Assembly: GCF_004027225.2 (NCBI RefSeq)
Contig: NC_044301.2
Coordinates: 27,281,685-27,345,684, forward strand
Length of the DNA stretch: 64,000 bases
Direction of reading: 5' to 3'
Origin: Strigops habroptila
Taxonomy: Eukaryota; Chordata; Aves; Psittaciformes; Psittacidae
The notes beneath the pieces were generated by a model. The model was not told the DNA's origin. It worked only from the letters and a program-made list of their open reading frames with translations, and ran no database searches. Made by a program: the position numbers and the translations under genes. Below are positions 1 through 11,261 of the stretch, one piece after another. The first letter of the stretch is position 1, and each line of letters begins with the position of its first letter.

Positions 1-173
1 ATCACTATTATTATATTGTACTTTATTTTTGTTATTAAACTGTTCTTATCTCAACCTGTGGGTTTTACATTCTTTCAATTCTCCTCTCCATCCTGCCCGG
101 GGAGGGGGTAAGGGCAGGTTGTGAGCGAGCAGCTGCGTGGTATTTATTTGCCAGATGGGTTTAAACCACAACA
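1..173 (+). mobile_element. ERVL LTR, 3' end (cut by window edge)
   Basis: The segment ends in AACCACAACA and contains the R/U5 text shared by the ERVL LTRs elsewhere in the window (CTTATCTCAACC, a GGGTTTTACATTCTTTC block, then a G-rich stretch and GAGCGAGCAGCTGCGTGG). The upstream part lies outside the window, so whether it is a solo LTR or a 3' LTR cannot be told. Confidence 0.8.
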
Positions 174-332
174 AATGTTTTCTTAAACCAAAGCCTAGGA
201 CTTGACATCACAGTTTTCAGCATGCCTGAAATTAATTGCCAGTCAGTTGTGAGCTTCCTTTGGTGTTTATTGGACTGATGAGTCCAAGAATCCACAGCTG
301 TGACATAATAGTAGTGAACCTTGCTAGAGTGC

Positions 333-1036
333 TGTTTCTGCTGACAAGCAGGATACGCCACAAAATGACCACACACTAGCTGTATAACATGCACAGTTTA
401 TTAAACAAGCACATTAAAGCAAACAAGCACACTAACATGAATCAGGTATATATCTATATATACATATATAGCAAACAAGCATAATAAAGCGAATCAGATA
501 TATATATGTATATATGTATAGCACAGAGGAAAATTAGCAATGCATCAAATCATTACTGCATAGAGAGAACAGAGATCAAGAAGAAATATATCACCAATTA
601 CCAGTGAAACATCATCCAGGCCCACACTTCAAGCTGGGAAGCCTCGTTGCAGCCGATGCCAGGAGTCTCAGGTAACTGGGAAAATTCCTACACAGCGTGT
701 CCATCCATAGGTGAGGCTTCGGATTCGTCCACAAGAGGGTCCTGCTTTTATACCCTTAGAAAAACAACCAGCTTTATGCCAGATCTGTAATTGTTTACTT
801 GTGTGGCCATACAGTTTTTCATGATCTCACTGTTGTCCATGCCGAGAACATTGGCCAGGCGTACCGGTGCAGCCAAGTATGAAGGTCATAGAACAGCTGC
901 ACACCTATGTTTTCCTGCCTCTTTCTAGCAAACACTCATGATGAACATAAACATATGTTCATCTACTGAATACACTTTGACAAAAAAACCCATACTTTAT
1001 GTGTCTCAGTCATGAGAGGGAATCAATTCTCAGCTA
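333..1036 (-). mobile_element. 3' LTR of the dUTPase-bearing ERVL
   Basis: The 700-bp LTR is defined by alignment by eye with the solo LTR at 39333-40016, which shares both termini (TAGCTGAGA at the start, GTCAGCAGAA(A)CA at the end). A TATA-type TATAAAAG lies in the minus sense near 745-755. The R/U5 part (about 400-530) holds a local tandem duplication rich in AACAAGCA and (TA)n runs. Confidence 0.75.
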
Positions 1037-1345
1037 CGTTTCCATCCATTACATTCGGTCCTTTGATTCCTGATCATGATGGAGACACACAAGATGCAAT
1101 GTCTCATGATTGGTACCACAGACAGCAGGTCCATATTGTTAATAAAATGAGTATAGCAACTATTATGCACAATGAGGGACGCTAGAGTTATATTCCCACT
1201 ACTACTGCTCAGGTTGTATACATTTTCAGTACTATTAGCACAGTGAATATAAGAACTAGAAAGGTTACAACATTTGATATCAATAATACTAGCATTAGCT
1301 ATAGTTACTACATCTTAATCTGTTTGATGTTGTACAAACAATCAT

Positions 1346-1555
1346 TCATAGAATTTTCCCGACAAACTGGTTGCCCACAGATGTACTCCTGGGGAAAATG
1401 TTGAACTTGCTATGAAGGCAAGGTTCATTCACATTACAGGTGTAATTATCTTGTCTGCAAAGTCTGGTGCTGCTCTTCCATCTCCAGCACACAAGCAAGT
1501 TGTCAATCCTTTTCAGATATCTTCCTGGGGTAATGGCATCACCCAAAGGGACCAT
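1346..1555 (-). pseudogene. Short open frame after dUTPase with a signal-peptide-like start
   Basis: The 69-codon minus-strand frame begins with ATG at 1555. It can be read upstream in frame to about 1594 as a strongly hydrophobic leader (KLQVLAVLVCLMVPLGDA). Just upstream of that leader is a pyrimidine-rich tract ending in TTTACAG, which looks like a splice acceptor. The rest has several cysteines and stops at 1346, with no transmembrane anchor. Position (after pol, before the 3' LTR), leader and acceptor would suit the start of an env gene, although ERV-L elements are generally known to lack env. I recognise no envelope motif, so this could be chance. It is broken in any case, because nothing env-like follows down to the LTR. 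Confidence 0.3.
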
Positions 1556-1619
1556 AAGACATACGAGGACAGCTAAGACCTGTAGTTTCTGTAAAACACA
1601 AAACTAAAACATAATAATA

Positions 1620-2120
1620 TCATTCTCTCAAATAGCATTTATTCGCAGGGACATATTCCCATTTTTCTTGTCTGGATTTAATCACTAATACCATATTCTC
1701 TTTTCCAGTGGCAATAATTTCAGCCAGCTCGGGTGGGCCCTTGGGTGTTTGGACCCAAACTTTAGCTCCACTATTCATTTGGTCAGTGGATCCAAATACA
1801 TGGTTCCCTTGAGCTGTAGTTATCTGTGGGGCTTCCCCCTCACTCACTTGTGTTTTCAACACAGGCAAAATCAACATTTGAGCAACACGGTCTCGTGGCT
1901 GAATTAAGATATCTTGATCTTTGCTATTCAACAAAATCACCTTGATCTCCCCTTGATAATCTGAATCAGTGATGCCCCCAAGTATTTGAATACCTTTGAT
2001 TGCTAAACTGGACCCTGGGGCTATCAAACCAAAGTAACCTGATGGAATATATACTCCAGTACCAGTATCAATGACACAAATGCCTTGGGTATTCAATCTA
2101 TGCATTTGTAAAGCATACAA
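1620..2120 (-). pseudogene. ERVL dUTPase domain (C-terminus of pol)
   Basis: This domain would hydrolyse dUTP to dUMP and pyrophosphate, which limits uracil in the viral cDNA. Trimeric dUTPase motifs appear in order: DTGTGVYIP (motif 1), APGSSLA (motif 2, normally with Arg before Ser-Ser), GGITDSDYQGEI (motif 3), RVAQMLI (motif 4) and a reduced FGSTD (motif 5). About 70 further residues follow motif 5, to a stop near the 3' end. No ATG fits the start, as expected for the last domain of a polyprotein. The frame is open over 166 codons, longer than any other part of this element. It lies directly downstream of integrase, the arrangement known for ERV-L. Loss of the motif 2 Arg and a weak motif 5 argue against activity. 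Confidence 0.85.
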
Positions 2121-2147
2121 ATCTAATCCTGCAGCATCCTGAGTTGC

Positions 2148-2882
2148 TCAATAAGGTGCTAAAGCTCCCTCCTTTATTTCCCAGTATGTGAGGGTCTCTA
2201 CTACTGTTAATGGTTTTATTTGCAAACTAGGAGTAGTCATCCTCATTAAAGGGGTTTCCATTTCCCCAATGGGTCTGTTGTTCAACATCTGTAGTGCTTC
2301 AGAAAAATGGTCTCTCCGCATGTTTAATTTGCCTCCCCCCAGTTTCTTCAACTGTTCTTTAAGCAAGCCATTCATCTGTTCAATTAATCCAGCGGCTTGT
2401 GGATAATATGGTATATGAAATATCCATTGGATGTTGTTCATATCAGCAAATTATTGTACCTTCTGGTTTTTAAAGTGTGAACCACTGTCAGTCTGAATTT
2501 GCAAAGGAATGCCGTAGTATAAAATAATAAATTCCAGTGTTTTAATAGTACTGTCCTGGGTTGCTTGTCTACATGGATGTGCTATTAAATATCCAGAGTA
2601 TGTGTCAACAGCTGTACACACATATTGACAACCCCGATGGGCCGGCAGAGGACCTATATAATCCATTTGCTGGATTTGCCCTTGTAATTTTCCTCAGTTC
2701 AATTGCCCTAGTACTATATGTGGTATGGTCCTTTGCTGTGTATGTTGGCAGATGGGGCACTGGGCTATCACTGTTGTAATGATATCCAAATTTATAACAA
2801 TTCCGTGGTCCTGGGCCCACCTGTAGGTGGCTTTCTCTCCAAGATGACTGCATTTCTGGTGTGCCCATTTGGCCAAACCCAT
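2148..2882 (-). pseudogene. ERVL integrase, frameshifted
   Basis: Three overlapping minus-strand frames together cover an integrase. The first (2882-2694) carries an HHCC-type zinc domain, with histidines near its start and CPIC about 40 residues on. The second (2666-2451) starts MDYIGPL and contains TDSGSHF, supplying the first two acidic residues of the D,D-35-E core. The third (2441-2148) has the HIPYYPQAAGLIEQMN segment with the catalytic Glu. Breaks between frames near 2690 and 2445 make it a pseudogene. It continues into the dUTPase domain and follows RNase H, as one pol gene. Function inferred for the family is insertion of viral DNA into chromosomes. Confidence 0.85.
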
Positions 2883-2989
2883 CTGTTGTTAGTGATGAGG
2901 GTCTTCCACCACAACTTGAGAGATTTTTGCTTGTCCATCTGCAACAGAATTATACCATCGTTCTAGGGTGTCGGTTCCACAGTGAGCGT

Positions 2990-3470
2990 CTACATGGAAC
3001 ACTGTGACTTGAGTTTGTTGGACAAATGCCCAAATATCTTGCCACAATTCCTTCCCCCATACTTCTTTGGAATGAATTTCCAGTCATGTGCGGCCCAAGT
3101 TGGGAGCCAGGTAGCTAAACCATTGGCAACTGACCATGAATCTGTAAAAATATGACATTGTCCTAGTTCTTCTTGTTTAATTGCCACATATACAGCATAT
3201 AATTCGGCATACTGGCTACTTTTACCTTCACCCATAGTGACTTGGAACTTATTCTGGGATGGGTTATAGGCTACAGCTTTCCAGAAACGTTTCCCACTAA
3301 TATATTTAGCTGACCCATCAGTAAACCAGTCATGCTTCCTCTCTTCTTCTGTCAATTGGTCTAGGGGTTTTCCCCATTTTGCCAGTGATTTTTGTTTGCT
3401 GCTCAGGTGATCTACATTTGCTGGTTCACTTGCAGGGGTGTCGGCAACTTTCTCTCAGTTAGGTTCCCAT
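2990..3470 (-). pseudogene. ERVL RNase H domain (pol), 5'-truncated
   Basis: The frame 3355-2990 contains WFTDGSA, AELYA and FTDSW, the Asp/Glu/Asp signature spacing of retroviral RNase H, which degrades the RNA strand of the RNA/DNA hybrid. The same frame is readable upstream to about 3430, where an in-frame stop occurs, and homology fades by about 3470. The frame ends at 2990, before the integrase zinc domain. The loss of RT upstream shows that the element was truncated here. Confidence 0.85.
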
Positions 3471-4611
3471 CCATTACAAGTGCATTTTTGCTGCTGTTTC
3501 CAAACTCTTAGCAAGGTAAAGGGGAGTTTCCCAAGAAGGATAAATGAAAGAAATCATGAGTACACTGACCAAACTTGAAACGTGCTAGGTGCTTCAGAGG
3601 GATGCCTTCTGCTCATGCTTTATCAAGAAATGCGAGTATTACACAGCTGTCAGATATCAGCATCCTGCAAGATGAAGCCCCTAGTACATACACTGTAACT
3701 GTAGTGCTGCTTGATACACATCATTTTACAATGGTCATGCACTAAACAGACTATGATGGCAGATAAACGCCACCTTTAATAGTCAATCTAGCTAAGGTTA
3801 CGACAGGTTTAGAAGTATTACAATTTTAATAGAATAAGTTATCACTTTAAAATCTGTGTTGTAGCTGTAGCAATGCTGAAAAATTACAATTTTATGGATA
3901 CAGTTTATGATATAGCTTCTTGGTGCTTACTTGATGGCAGCTGTGTTATGATGCTTTGTTTTCATTTAGAATTGCAGTTCTATAGATCCTTTCTGTGACT
4001 TGTCTTAAATAATTACTTCCAAATGTCAGTTTATGCAAGTGAGCAAGCACTTGCTAGTCCTGCTGTAGTCTTATATTATGTTTACTAGTTATATTTACTA
4101 GAAATATTGGGTAGAATCTAAACCAGAAGGCCTGGTGAATTAGCTTATGCAATATGCAAATTATCCACCAGGAGAAGACTGCTATGCCAAATCACTGAAC
4201 TATGATGCCATGCTTCAAAGAAACATTTCCAAGGGGAAAATGCCATACTACTTCACATATGAAATGTTGTTACATTTTCAACAAGCAATGTCATTCCACT
4301 TGTCACCACTTTCAGCACTCATTTTTTTAAATTAATTTAGTTCTTTAGAAAGGTGCCAGACAAGCAGACCTTGATAATTCCTTTTGTCTATTTGCAAATG
4401 TGAAGTTTCAAGGATCACTATATAAGTACCACGTCTTAGGGGGTCTAATCTAGCGTTTGCTAAAGTTTGTTCACTTTCTGGCTTCAGGTGTTCCTTATCT
4501 CACTTTGCAGGCTCTAGGAAATGTTGAGGCTTGGCAAATGCAGAAGTTTCTGCTGTAAGAAGTAAACCAGGTCCGTTGTATGAAATACTGTAGGAAGCTG
4601 ATTATCATTAC
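3471..4611. other. No gene seen
   Basis: AT-rich unique-looking DNA. Short open frames (for example 4147-4335) have no recognisable motif and no splice context. I see no transposon termini. Confidence 0.6.
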
Positions 4612-5172
4612 TGTTGTGGTTTAAGCCCAGCCGGTAACTCAGAACCATGCAGCCGCTCACTCACTCCCCCCCTTCTTCCTCCCCCCGCTCCCGGAGGGAT
4701 GGGGAGGAGAATCAAAAGAATGTAACTCCCACAGGTTGAGATAACAGTCCAGTAACTAAGGTATAATACAAAACCGCTACTGCTACCACTAATAATAATA
4801 ATGATAAGGGAAATAACAAGGGGAGAGGATACAATTGCTCACCACCCGCCGACCGATACCCAGCCTGACCTGAGCAATGATCTGGGCCTTCTGGGTAACT
4901 CCCCCCAGTTTATATACTGGGCATGATGTGCCGTGGTATGGAATACCCCTTTGGCTAGTTTGGGTCAAGTGTCCTGTCTCTGCTTCCTCCCGGCTTCCCC
5001 TCCTCCCTGGCAGAGCATGAGACTGAGAAAGTCCTTGGTCGGAGTAAACATTACTTAGCAACTAGAAACATCGGCGTTATCAGCGTTGTTCCCAGGCTGA
5101 AAGTCGAAAACACAGCACTGCACCAGCTACTAAGAAGGAGAAAAAATGACTGCTGTAGCTGAACCCAGGACA
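4612..5172 (-). mobile_element. Solo ERVL LTR (A/B/E family)
   Basis: A full-length 561-bp LTR in minus orientation: the plus strand begins TGTTGTGGTTTAAGCC and ends GAACCCAGGACA. The flanks are attac (4607-4611) and gttac (5173-5177), a 5-bp target duplication with one mismatch. No internal sequence adjoins, so it is a solo LTR left by LTR-LTR recombination. It includes the U3 palindrome GGTATTCCATACC (one strand reads GGTATGGAATACC) and a TATATAA box. Confidence 0.85.
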
Positions 5173-7608
5173 GTTACCCAAGGGTTTTGCATCCATCCAT
5201 CCATTCATCCACCCAATGTAAACCCAGATGACTGGCACATTGGTAATACTACCACAGACAAGATCCCCCAAATGACTGTTAGCAACCTAAAGTCAGTCAG
5301 TCACTGCAATTTCCCTGTGCCAGTTGAAAATATATCTGTTAATACACTACTCTGGTCACAGTTTCAGCTTCTACTGCCCAACCACCATGGGAACCCAAAG
5401 CCCTCTTGCCTCATGAAAATCTCCAGTGTATTCTGGAGTATTTCTTTCAGTGTATTTCTTTCCCTATTGGCCCGCAATTGTGAGCAAATGGATATGCTCT
5501 CTTGTAAAGAATGAACATATGAAGGATTGTGTTCCTGCTGGGAGCAAGAGACTGCCAGGGAAGCTGGGGAAAGCCAACCTGTAGGGTTGTGGAAGAAATG
5601 GGGCTGTATATAGGGCTGCACAGAAAAGATGCAAGCCAAAGGCTGGAAAAGGTACAAGAAATAATATTGTTAAGGTGTCCACTCAATTGATTCGCATCAG
5701 GTTTATCTCCTTCCATGAGGTGCTGCAGGGTGTGACCAAAGGATAAGGCCTGGCCAGAACACGGATTTACCTCTCTTCCTGTTAAATGTCCATAGTTAGG
5801 AGAGGCACCCACTGCTGCTCCAAAGGGAAGTTTAAACCCTCTTTGCTGCTATGCAAAAAGTGCCTTATTCATATCTTCATGAGACAGAGCAGTGAAAGGT
5901 AGGCCCAAGTCTGTCAGAGTATCACTAGTCTTTCAATGTTGTGACTGTCAATGTGCCATGGGAGAAGGATGTCCCCACCAGCATCCTCTAGAGGGACTGA
6001 ATACACCTACATATCAAAATATTCTGCACCTTTGCTATCCACCAGCACTCCTGGAGAGGACATATAAAATCCAACCTCCAACTCTTGCAGGCTTCATATT
6101 AGATAATCCTTTCCCATTTCTTTTTTGATCTCCAGCTTTAAGCAGTCTGTTACTCTGACTTCATGCAGTAAAAAGTTTATTTTTTTATTTCAAAGTTTAT
6201 TTTTTATTTAAAATCTATTTATTTGGTGGGCTCAGTGAACCTGAATGACTAATGCATGGATTTCAACCCTGATACTGCCCAATGCCCCATCTGGCTTGAC
6301 TGCTGCATCTCTCCATTGCCCTGCTGATCTTAGCGCAGCTCTACCCAAGGGTAGACCTTTTGCAATTGAGGGTGGTAATCCCAAGAGCAGCAACAAAGCT
6401 CAACATATGCTTAAATTAACTTTCATTTAACAGGTATATACTTAGTCTCTTTGATATAGTTGGATCTTAGTTTGTCAAACTGGAATCAAGCTTTGCCTTT
6501 CAATTCTTTTATTCATTCACCTCTAATAAAGCATCCTGAGTATTTAGGGGGTTATAGCATTTCAGGGTGCTTTTCTCTAGTTGTCTTTTGGTCTTGTGAC
6601 TTATTCCCCCATCTCAGGATAATATAACTGCAAAGAAATATTCTCTGCAGATTATCATGCCTTATTGCTAAAACTGAAACTCTCTCCTCTCTTGGTGAAC
6701 ATCTGCTCTTTCCTCCTCATAAAATAGTGGGAAATGTTTCTCTCAGCACAAGAAAAAAAAATCAATAATTGTTTTTTTCATTTCTTGCATGTCCTGGCCT
6801 TGCAGACAAAATCAATGTCTCCTCTTAAAATATCAGTCCTGCTGTGTCCACTTGCAGAAAGCAATATATTATTTTCACAGTCTGTCTGGATAAGAAGCCA
6901 TACCACCCCAGCATGTGATTTTGCTGAATTATGAAATAAAGCAGATTATTTGCCAGTAGACAAAGATGTGTCCTTTCAATTTCACGTCTAACCCTATTTT
7001 AGCTCATTTCTATTCAAGAGGGGCTCGTGTCTAAAGTTCTTAATTCTAACAGTGGTCTGGTCAGAAAACTCAAATGATGTCTAGAACAACATTTATTATA
7101 TTGTAAATTCTGTCTTTAGTTGCGCCACATGGGTTCAATATTATGTGTCAAACTTGTGTCACTGGAGATAAAATTCTTCTCATCAGTCTCTGTGAAACCA
7201 TGTACAGCATGGAAAAGATGAAGAAAGAACAATTACTCACAGTTTTGCATAACACAAGAACCAGAAGTCATCAAATGTCATAAGATGGCAGGTTCATAAC
7301 GAACAGAAGTAGGCATTCTGTCATATAACATACAGTTGCTTGTGGAACTCATTGCCACAAGATACCACAAATGCCATAGTCCTACCTGGGATCAAAAAGT
7401 AATTAAACACAGTCACAGAAGAGTGTGTTTCAATTTTCAAATTTTCAGTTCTTTTTGCATACTTATTTGTACAAGGGACTGGATGCTCTGTTGACGAGTA
7501 CTGTGAACTAGGTAGTGAGGAAATGTGATTAATACAAGATTATGAAGACTCCATCATAAAATGTATTCCACTTAATTTTGACACTCTACTCACATCTGGT
7601 TATACAGG
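5173..7608. other. Mostly unrecognised DNA; possible old retroelement coding remnant at 5447-5940 (minus)
   Basis: On the minus strand about 5940-5660 can be read with only one stop (a TAG near 5850) as a polar, protein-like sequence (for example GHLTGREVNPCSGQA). It could be an old gag-like fragment but I do not recognise it. The remainder (5990-7608) is AT-rich with homopolymer runs and shows no gene, exon or transposon end that I can support. Confidence 0.35.
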
Positions 7609-8133
7609 TGTGGTGGGTTGACCCTGGCCAGCAGCTAAGCATGCACACAGTTTGATTGCTTACTTTCTCCCCCCAGCAGGAAAAGGGAGAGAATGGGAAG
7701 AGCAAAAGTGAAAAAACTCATAGGTCGACATAAAGACAGTTTAATAGGTGAAGGAAAGAAAAAAAAACAAGTGATGCAAAGGAAATAATTCACCACCACC
7801 AACTGATGCCCTGTCAATCTCCAAGCACCAGCCACTTTGAAAGCCAAAATGACTCTTCTTCTTCCTCTACTCAGTTTTTATTGTCAAGCATGATGTCATA
7901 TGGTATGGAATAGTCCTTTGGTCAATTCATGTCAGCTGTCCCAGCTGTGTCCCCTCCCCAATCTCTTACCAACCCCCAGCCTACTTGCTGGGAGGGCAGA
8001 GAGGTAAAAAGAAAGCCTTGATGCTGCGGAAGCACTGTTCGGCACCAGCTGAAACACTGGTGAGTTAATAACGATGTTTTTGTTAAAAATCTAAAATACA
8101 GAACCATATAAGCTGCTATGAAAAATGTTAACT
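7609..8133 (-). mobile_element. LTR of a second avian ERVL-type family
   Basis: The plus strand starts TGTGGTGGGTTGACCCTGG, and the minus-strand reading ends GGTCAACCCACCACA. It carries GGTATGGAATAG and the minus-sense text typical of abundant avian LTRs. The 5' end (high coordinate) abuts another LTR in the opposite orientation at 8134 with nothing between, so the two LTRs are head to head. No target duplication is visible. Confidence 0.65.
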
Positions 8134-8379
8134 TGTCCTGGGTTCAGCTGTAGCAGTCATTTTTCTCCTTCTTAGTAGCTGGTGCAGTGCTATGTTTTCG
8201 ACATTAGTCTGAGAACAGTGCTGATAATACACTGACGTTTTTAGTTGTTGCTAAGTAATGTTTACTCTGACCAAGGACTTTCTCAGTCTCATGCTCTGCC
8301 AGGGAGGAGGGGAAGCTGGGAGGAAGCAGAGACAGGACACCTGATCCAAACTAGCCAAAGGGGTATTCCATACCAGTTC
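8134..8379 (+). mobile_element. ERVL LTR, 3'-truncated
   Basis: It begins TGTCCTGGGTTCAGCTGTAGC and follows the family U3 up to GGTATTCCATACCA, then stops abruptly. The next 409 bp (8380-8788) look unique and contain a G9 run near 8610. Confidence 0.8.
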
Positions 8380-8788
8380 AGCTTCACTATTCCAAATGCA
8401 ACTACCCAGTAACATAAAGTCCTCCTGTAGAAAGTGACATCTGGTCAAAACACTACCAAGTTACAAGAAGCTGAAGCCCTTCTCTGCTTCAGCAAAAGGA
8501 ATGCAATATTCAGACTAAGCACAAATATAATTTCAATTCTTCAACATGCATGACACAAAACCTGCAGTGTCCTTGCTTATTTGGTTTACTTCTGGGAGAG
8601 ATATGTAGGGGGGGGGAAAAAGAGTAAGGCAGAATCAGTTCCTTCTCTAAAACAATAGAGATAGAGAGCATTCCACCAGCCTACAGGACCTCACAGGCTG
8701 TTACTGGCAGGAGACAAGGCCAACTGGGGGATTTCAAAGGTTGTGAGCAGCTGTCAGAAAGCCCTAATGAAGTTGTGCTTTTCAGCTG

Positions 8789-9103
8789 TGTTTTGGGTTC
8801 AGCAGTAGCAGTCATTTTTCTCCTTAGTAGCTGGTGCAGTGCTGCATTTTCAACATTAGTCTGAGAACAGTGCTGATAACACACCGGTGTTTTTAGTTCT
8901 TGCTAAGTAATGTTTACTCTGATCAAGGACTTTCTCAGTCTAGTGCTCTGCCAGGGTGGAGGGGAAGCTGGGAGGAAGCAGAGACAGGACATCTGATCCA
9001 AACTAGCCAAAGGGGTATTCCATACCACAGCTTGTCATGGCCGCTATATAAAGTGGAGGGAGTTACCCAGAAGTCCCAGATTGCTGCTCAGGTAGGGCTG
9101 GGT
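8789..9103 (+). mobile_element. ERVL LTR, 3'-truncated
   Basis: It begins TGTTTTGGGTTCAGCAGTAGC and follows U3 through the palindrome and a CTATATAAAG TATA box to GGGCTGGGTATC, then diverges. R/U5 is missing. It has the same orientation as the truncated LTR 409 bp upstream. Confidence 0.8.
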
Positions 9104-11261
9104 ATCATGTCATCTCCCCACCTATGGTCCCCACACAGTTATATCTGAACCATGTGAGAACTGAGTTGGAACATGTCTTCCAACCTTTCCAAGCTCTGGG
9201 ATGATGCTTTAACATGATACAGGCACTGACCCACAGTCATTATATAATGGAATCACCGTTGAGAATTCTGTTACCACTTGAGTTTCCTTGCTGGTTTCAT
9301 GTATAAAGCAATTGGACTGCAATTCTTCTCAGTAACAGAACTATAAAAACAGTTCACATAAAAACCATGTAAAAATAATAGCAACCTGGAGGGGAAAAAA
9401 ATTGACAGGGAAAGACAGTAAAAATGCTGAAAACTTTGTCCTGTGAGGCTGGCATATTGTATATTTCCAAAAGTGCTTTTTATCTCACAGAAATAGGAAA
9501 ATTGTCATATGACAAAGCACTTGCCATGGCAATTATACATTTTCTGTCAAACAGCAAAATGCAGAAAGGTCTAAACTCAGGTAAAACCCAGACAGGTTTT
9601 CTGCTACCAAGGGGTGACTGAAATTTCTGTTGCCCAACATTGCCAAGTCCTTTTTCATTATTTCATACAGCACACAGAATAGACAGAACGCATGAGAGAG
9701 AGCCTACATAGTCAGGCAAGTAGGAAAGTGAAAAGAACAAAAATTAATAAGTACACGGAATTTACATAGAAATGACAGAGTAATGCATTTATTATGTTTT
9801 CAGTGCAAGGGAAAAATAAAACCAAATAAAAACTGTAAGAGCACAAGAGATACAAAACACATGAATTATTATTGTCATCATCATCATCAAGTAAACCAAA
9901 ACTTTAGCATGCAAAGCACTCTCACCAGTCCATGGCAGTTTTGCCTGAGTAGGAACTGAGAGACAACTCCATGTACATACAACCCTACTTGGCCAGCAGC
10001 TAAGGAGGAGAGACACTCTCCCTTGGCCAACAAAGGGTCTCCCTGGCTGTTACAGGAGCTCCACGACCACTGAATTCAGCTTTTTCACACTTAATAGATG
10101 GACCACCACCCCACATTTATTCACCTCTATGGGGTCTTTGTCCAGGTATCCACTTAGAAACTGTGTTTATTATTATTATTAACTGTGTTTATTATTATTC
10201 TATGATACATAGAGAGAGGCTTATATTCTTTATCTGTATGACAGCATTTGTGTGAAAATCATGATGCTTTGTACCTTGAAAGCTTTCAAATTAGTATCTT
10301 TTGGAAGAGAAGGAGAAAAAGCATTTTGCACTAGTGTTTCTGAAAAGGAACTGTGGAACGTAGCAAAAAAACCCAAATTCTGAGATAAAATATGAAAGGA
10401 CAGGTACAGTCATCTCAAAGTTCTGCCAGAGTCATGTAAAAAGTGCCTATTTCCTTGGAAATAAGTGAAGAAAGATGTTAAAATAACTTTAGAGAAGTAT
10501 TTATTTGGATGCAGCTGATTTGATGTTAAATTTTAAAGAGAAGTAAAGAAGTATGGAGGCTTTAGCATATAAAATTTGATAAAGCTTAGGAAGAATGTAG
10601 GAAACACAAGGTTTTAATCACTCTTCAGTGTCACTCTCCAGCTCTTTTCATTGCCCCAAGGACTTGTCATGGTGATATCAGCAGTCAGATGAGCACATCG
10701 TGCTTGCCCGGGCTGACGCAATGTTTCCCATCCAACTTTGTGTAAATACCACAGGTTGTCAGAATAGTGTTTGGACAGGTACCAGCATCACTGCTGTAAG
10801 AGTCTGCTGTAGGAGTTTCTTCCTGGACCAACCTTGTTCAATATAGATATCAAGTGCTCTGATTTCTATAGTTGGTGTGTAGATGAGCAGGGTCAGGACA
10901 AGGCAAGCCGAGGGCTGTAATCCCTGCAGGCACAGCATTGCTCAGTCTGTGATCTACAGAAAGGGCAAATACATTCAAGGAGAAAAGAAAAGGTTTTATA
11001 AATATTCTCAGACTCACGAAGTCCTAAACCACCATGGCATGCTGAGAAATAGATAATGGAGACTCCCATTAACCCCCATAACCCATTGACAGTAAGAAAA
11101 ACAAAACTGAATGTCAAGTATTAATCTAAATCTACACCCACACAGATACTTACACGTAAACCCGTAATCTGTGTTAATTTGTTAAACATATTTCCATCAG
11201 CGTAAACAACATCTCTTTGCACTGTCATGGGTTGGATTTTCAGACACACATTGTTACTATC
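9104..11261. other. No gene seen
   Basis: Unique-looking AT-rich DNA with a short ATT repeat near 10165-10200. Open frames up to about 75 codons lack motifs. Nothing here is supported as an exon. Confidence 0.55.

Larger units (their letters stand above)
333..3470 (-). mobile_element. ERVL provirus remnant, 3' half (RNase H - integrase - dUTPase - LTR)
   Basis: On the minus strand the order is RNase H (from about 3470), integrase (2882-2148), dUTPase (2120-1620), a short unassigned frame, then the 3' LTR (1036-333). A dUTPase placed downstream of integrase is a known hallmark of the ERV-L group. The 5' half (LTR, gag, protease, RT) is missing and homology stops near 3470. It is a different ERVL lineage from elements A-F below, which have no dUTPase and a different LTR. 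Several frame breaks are present. Confidence 0.85.
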
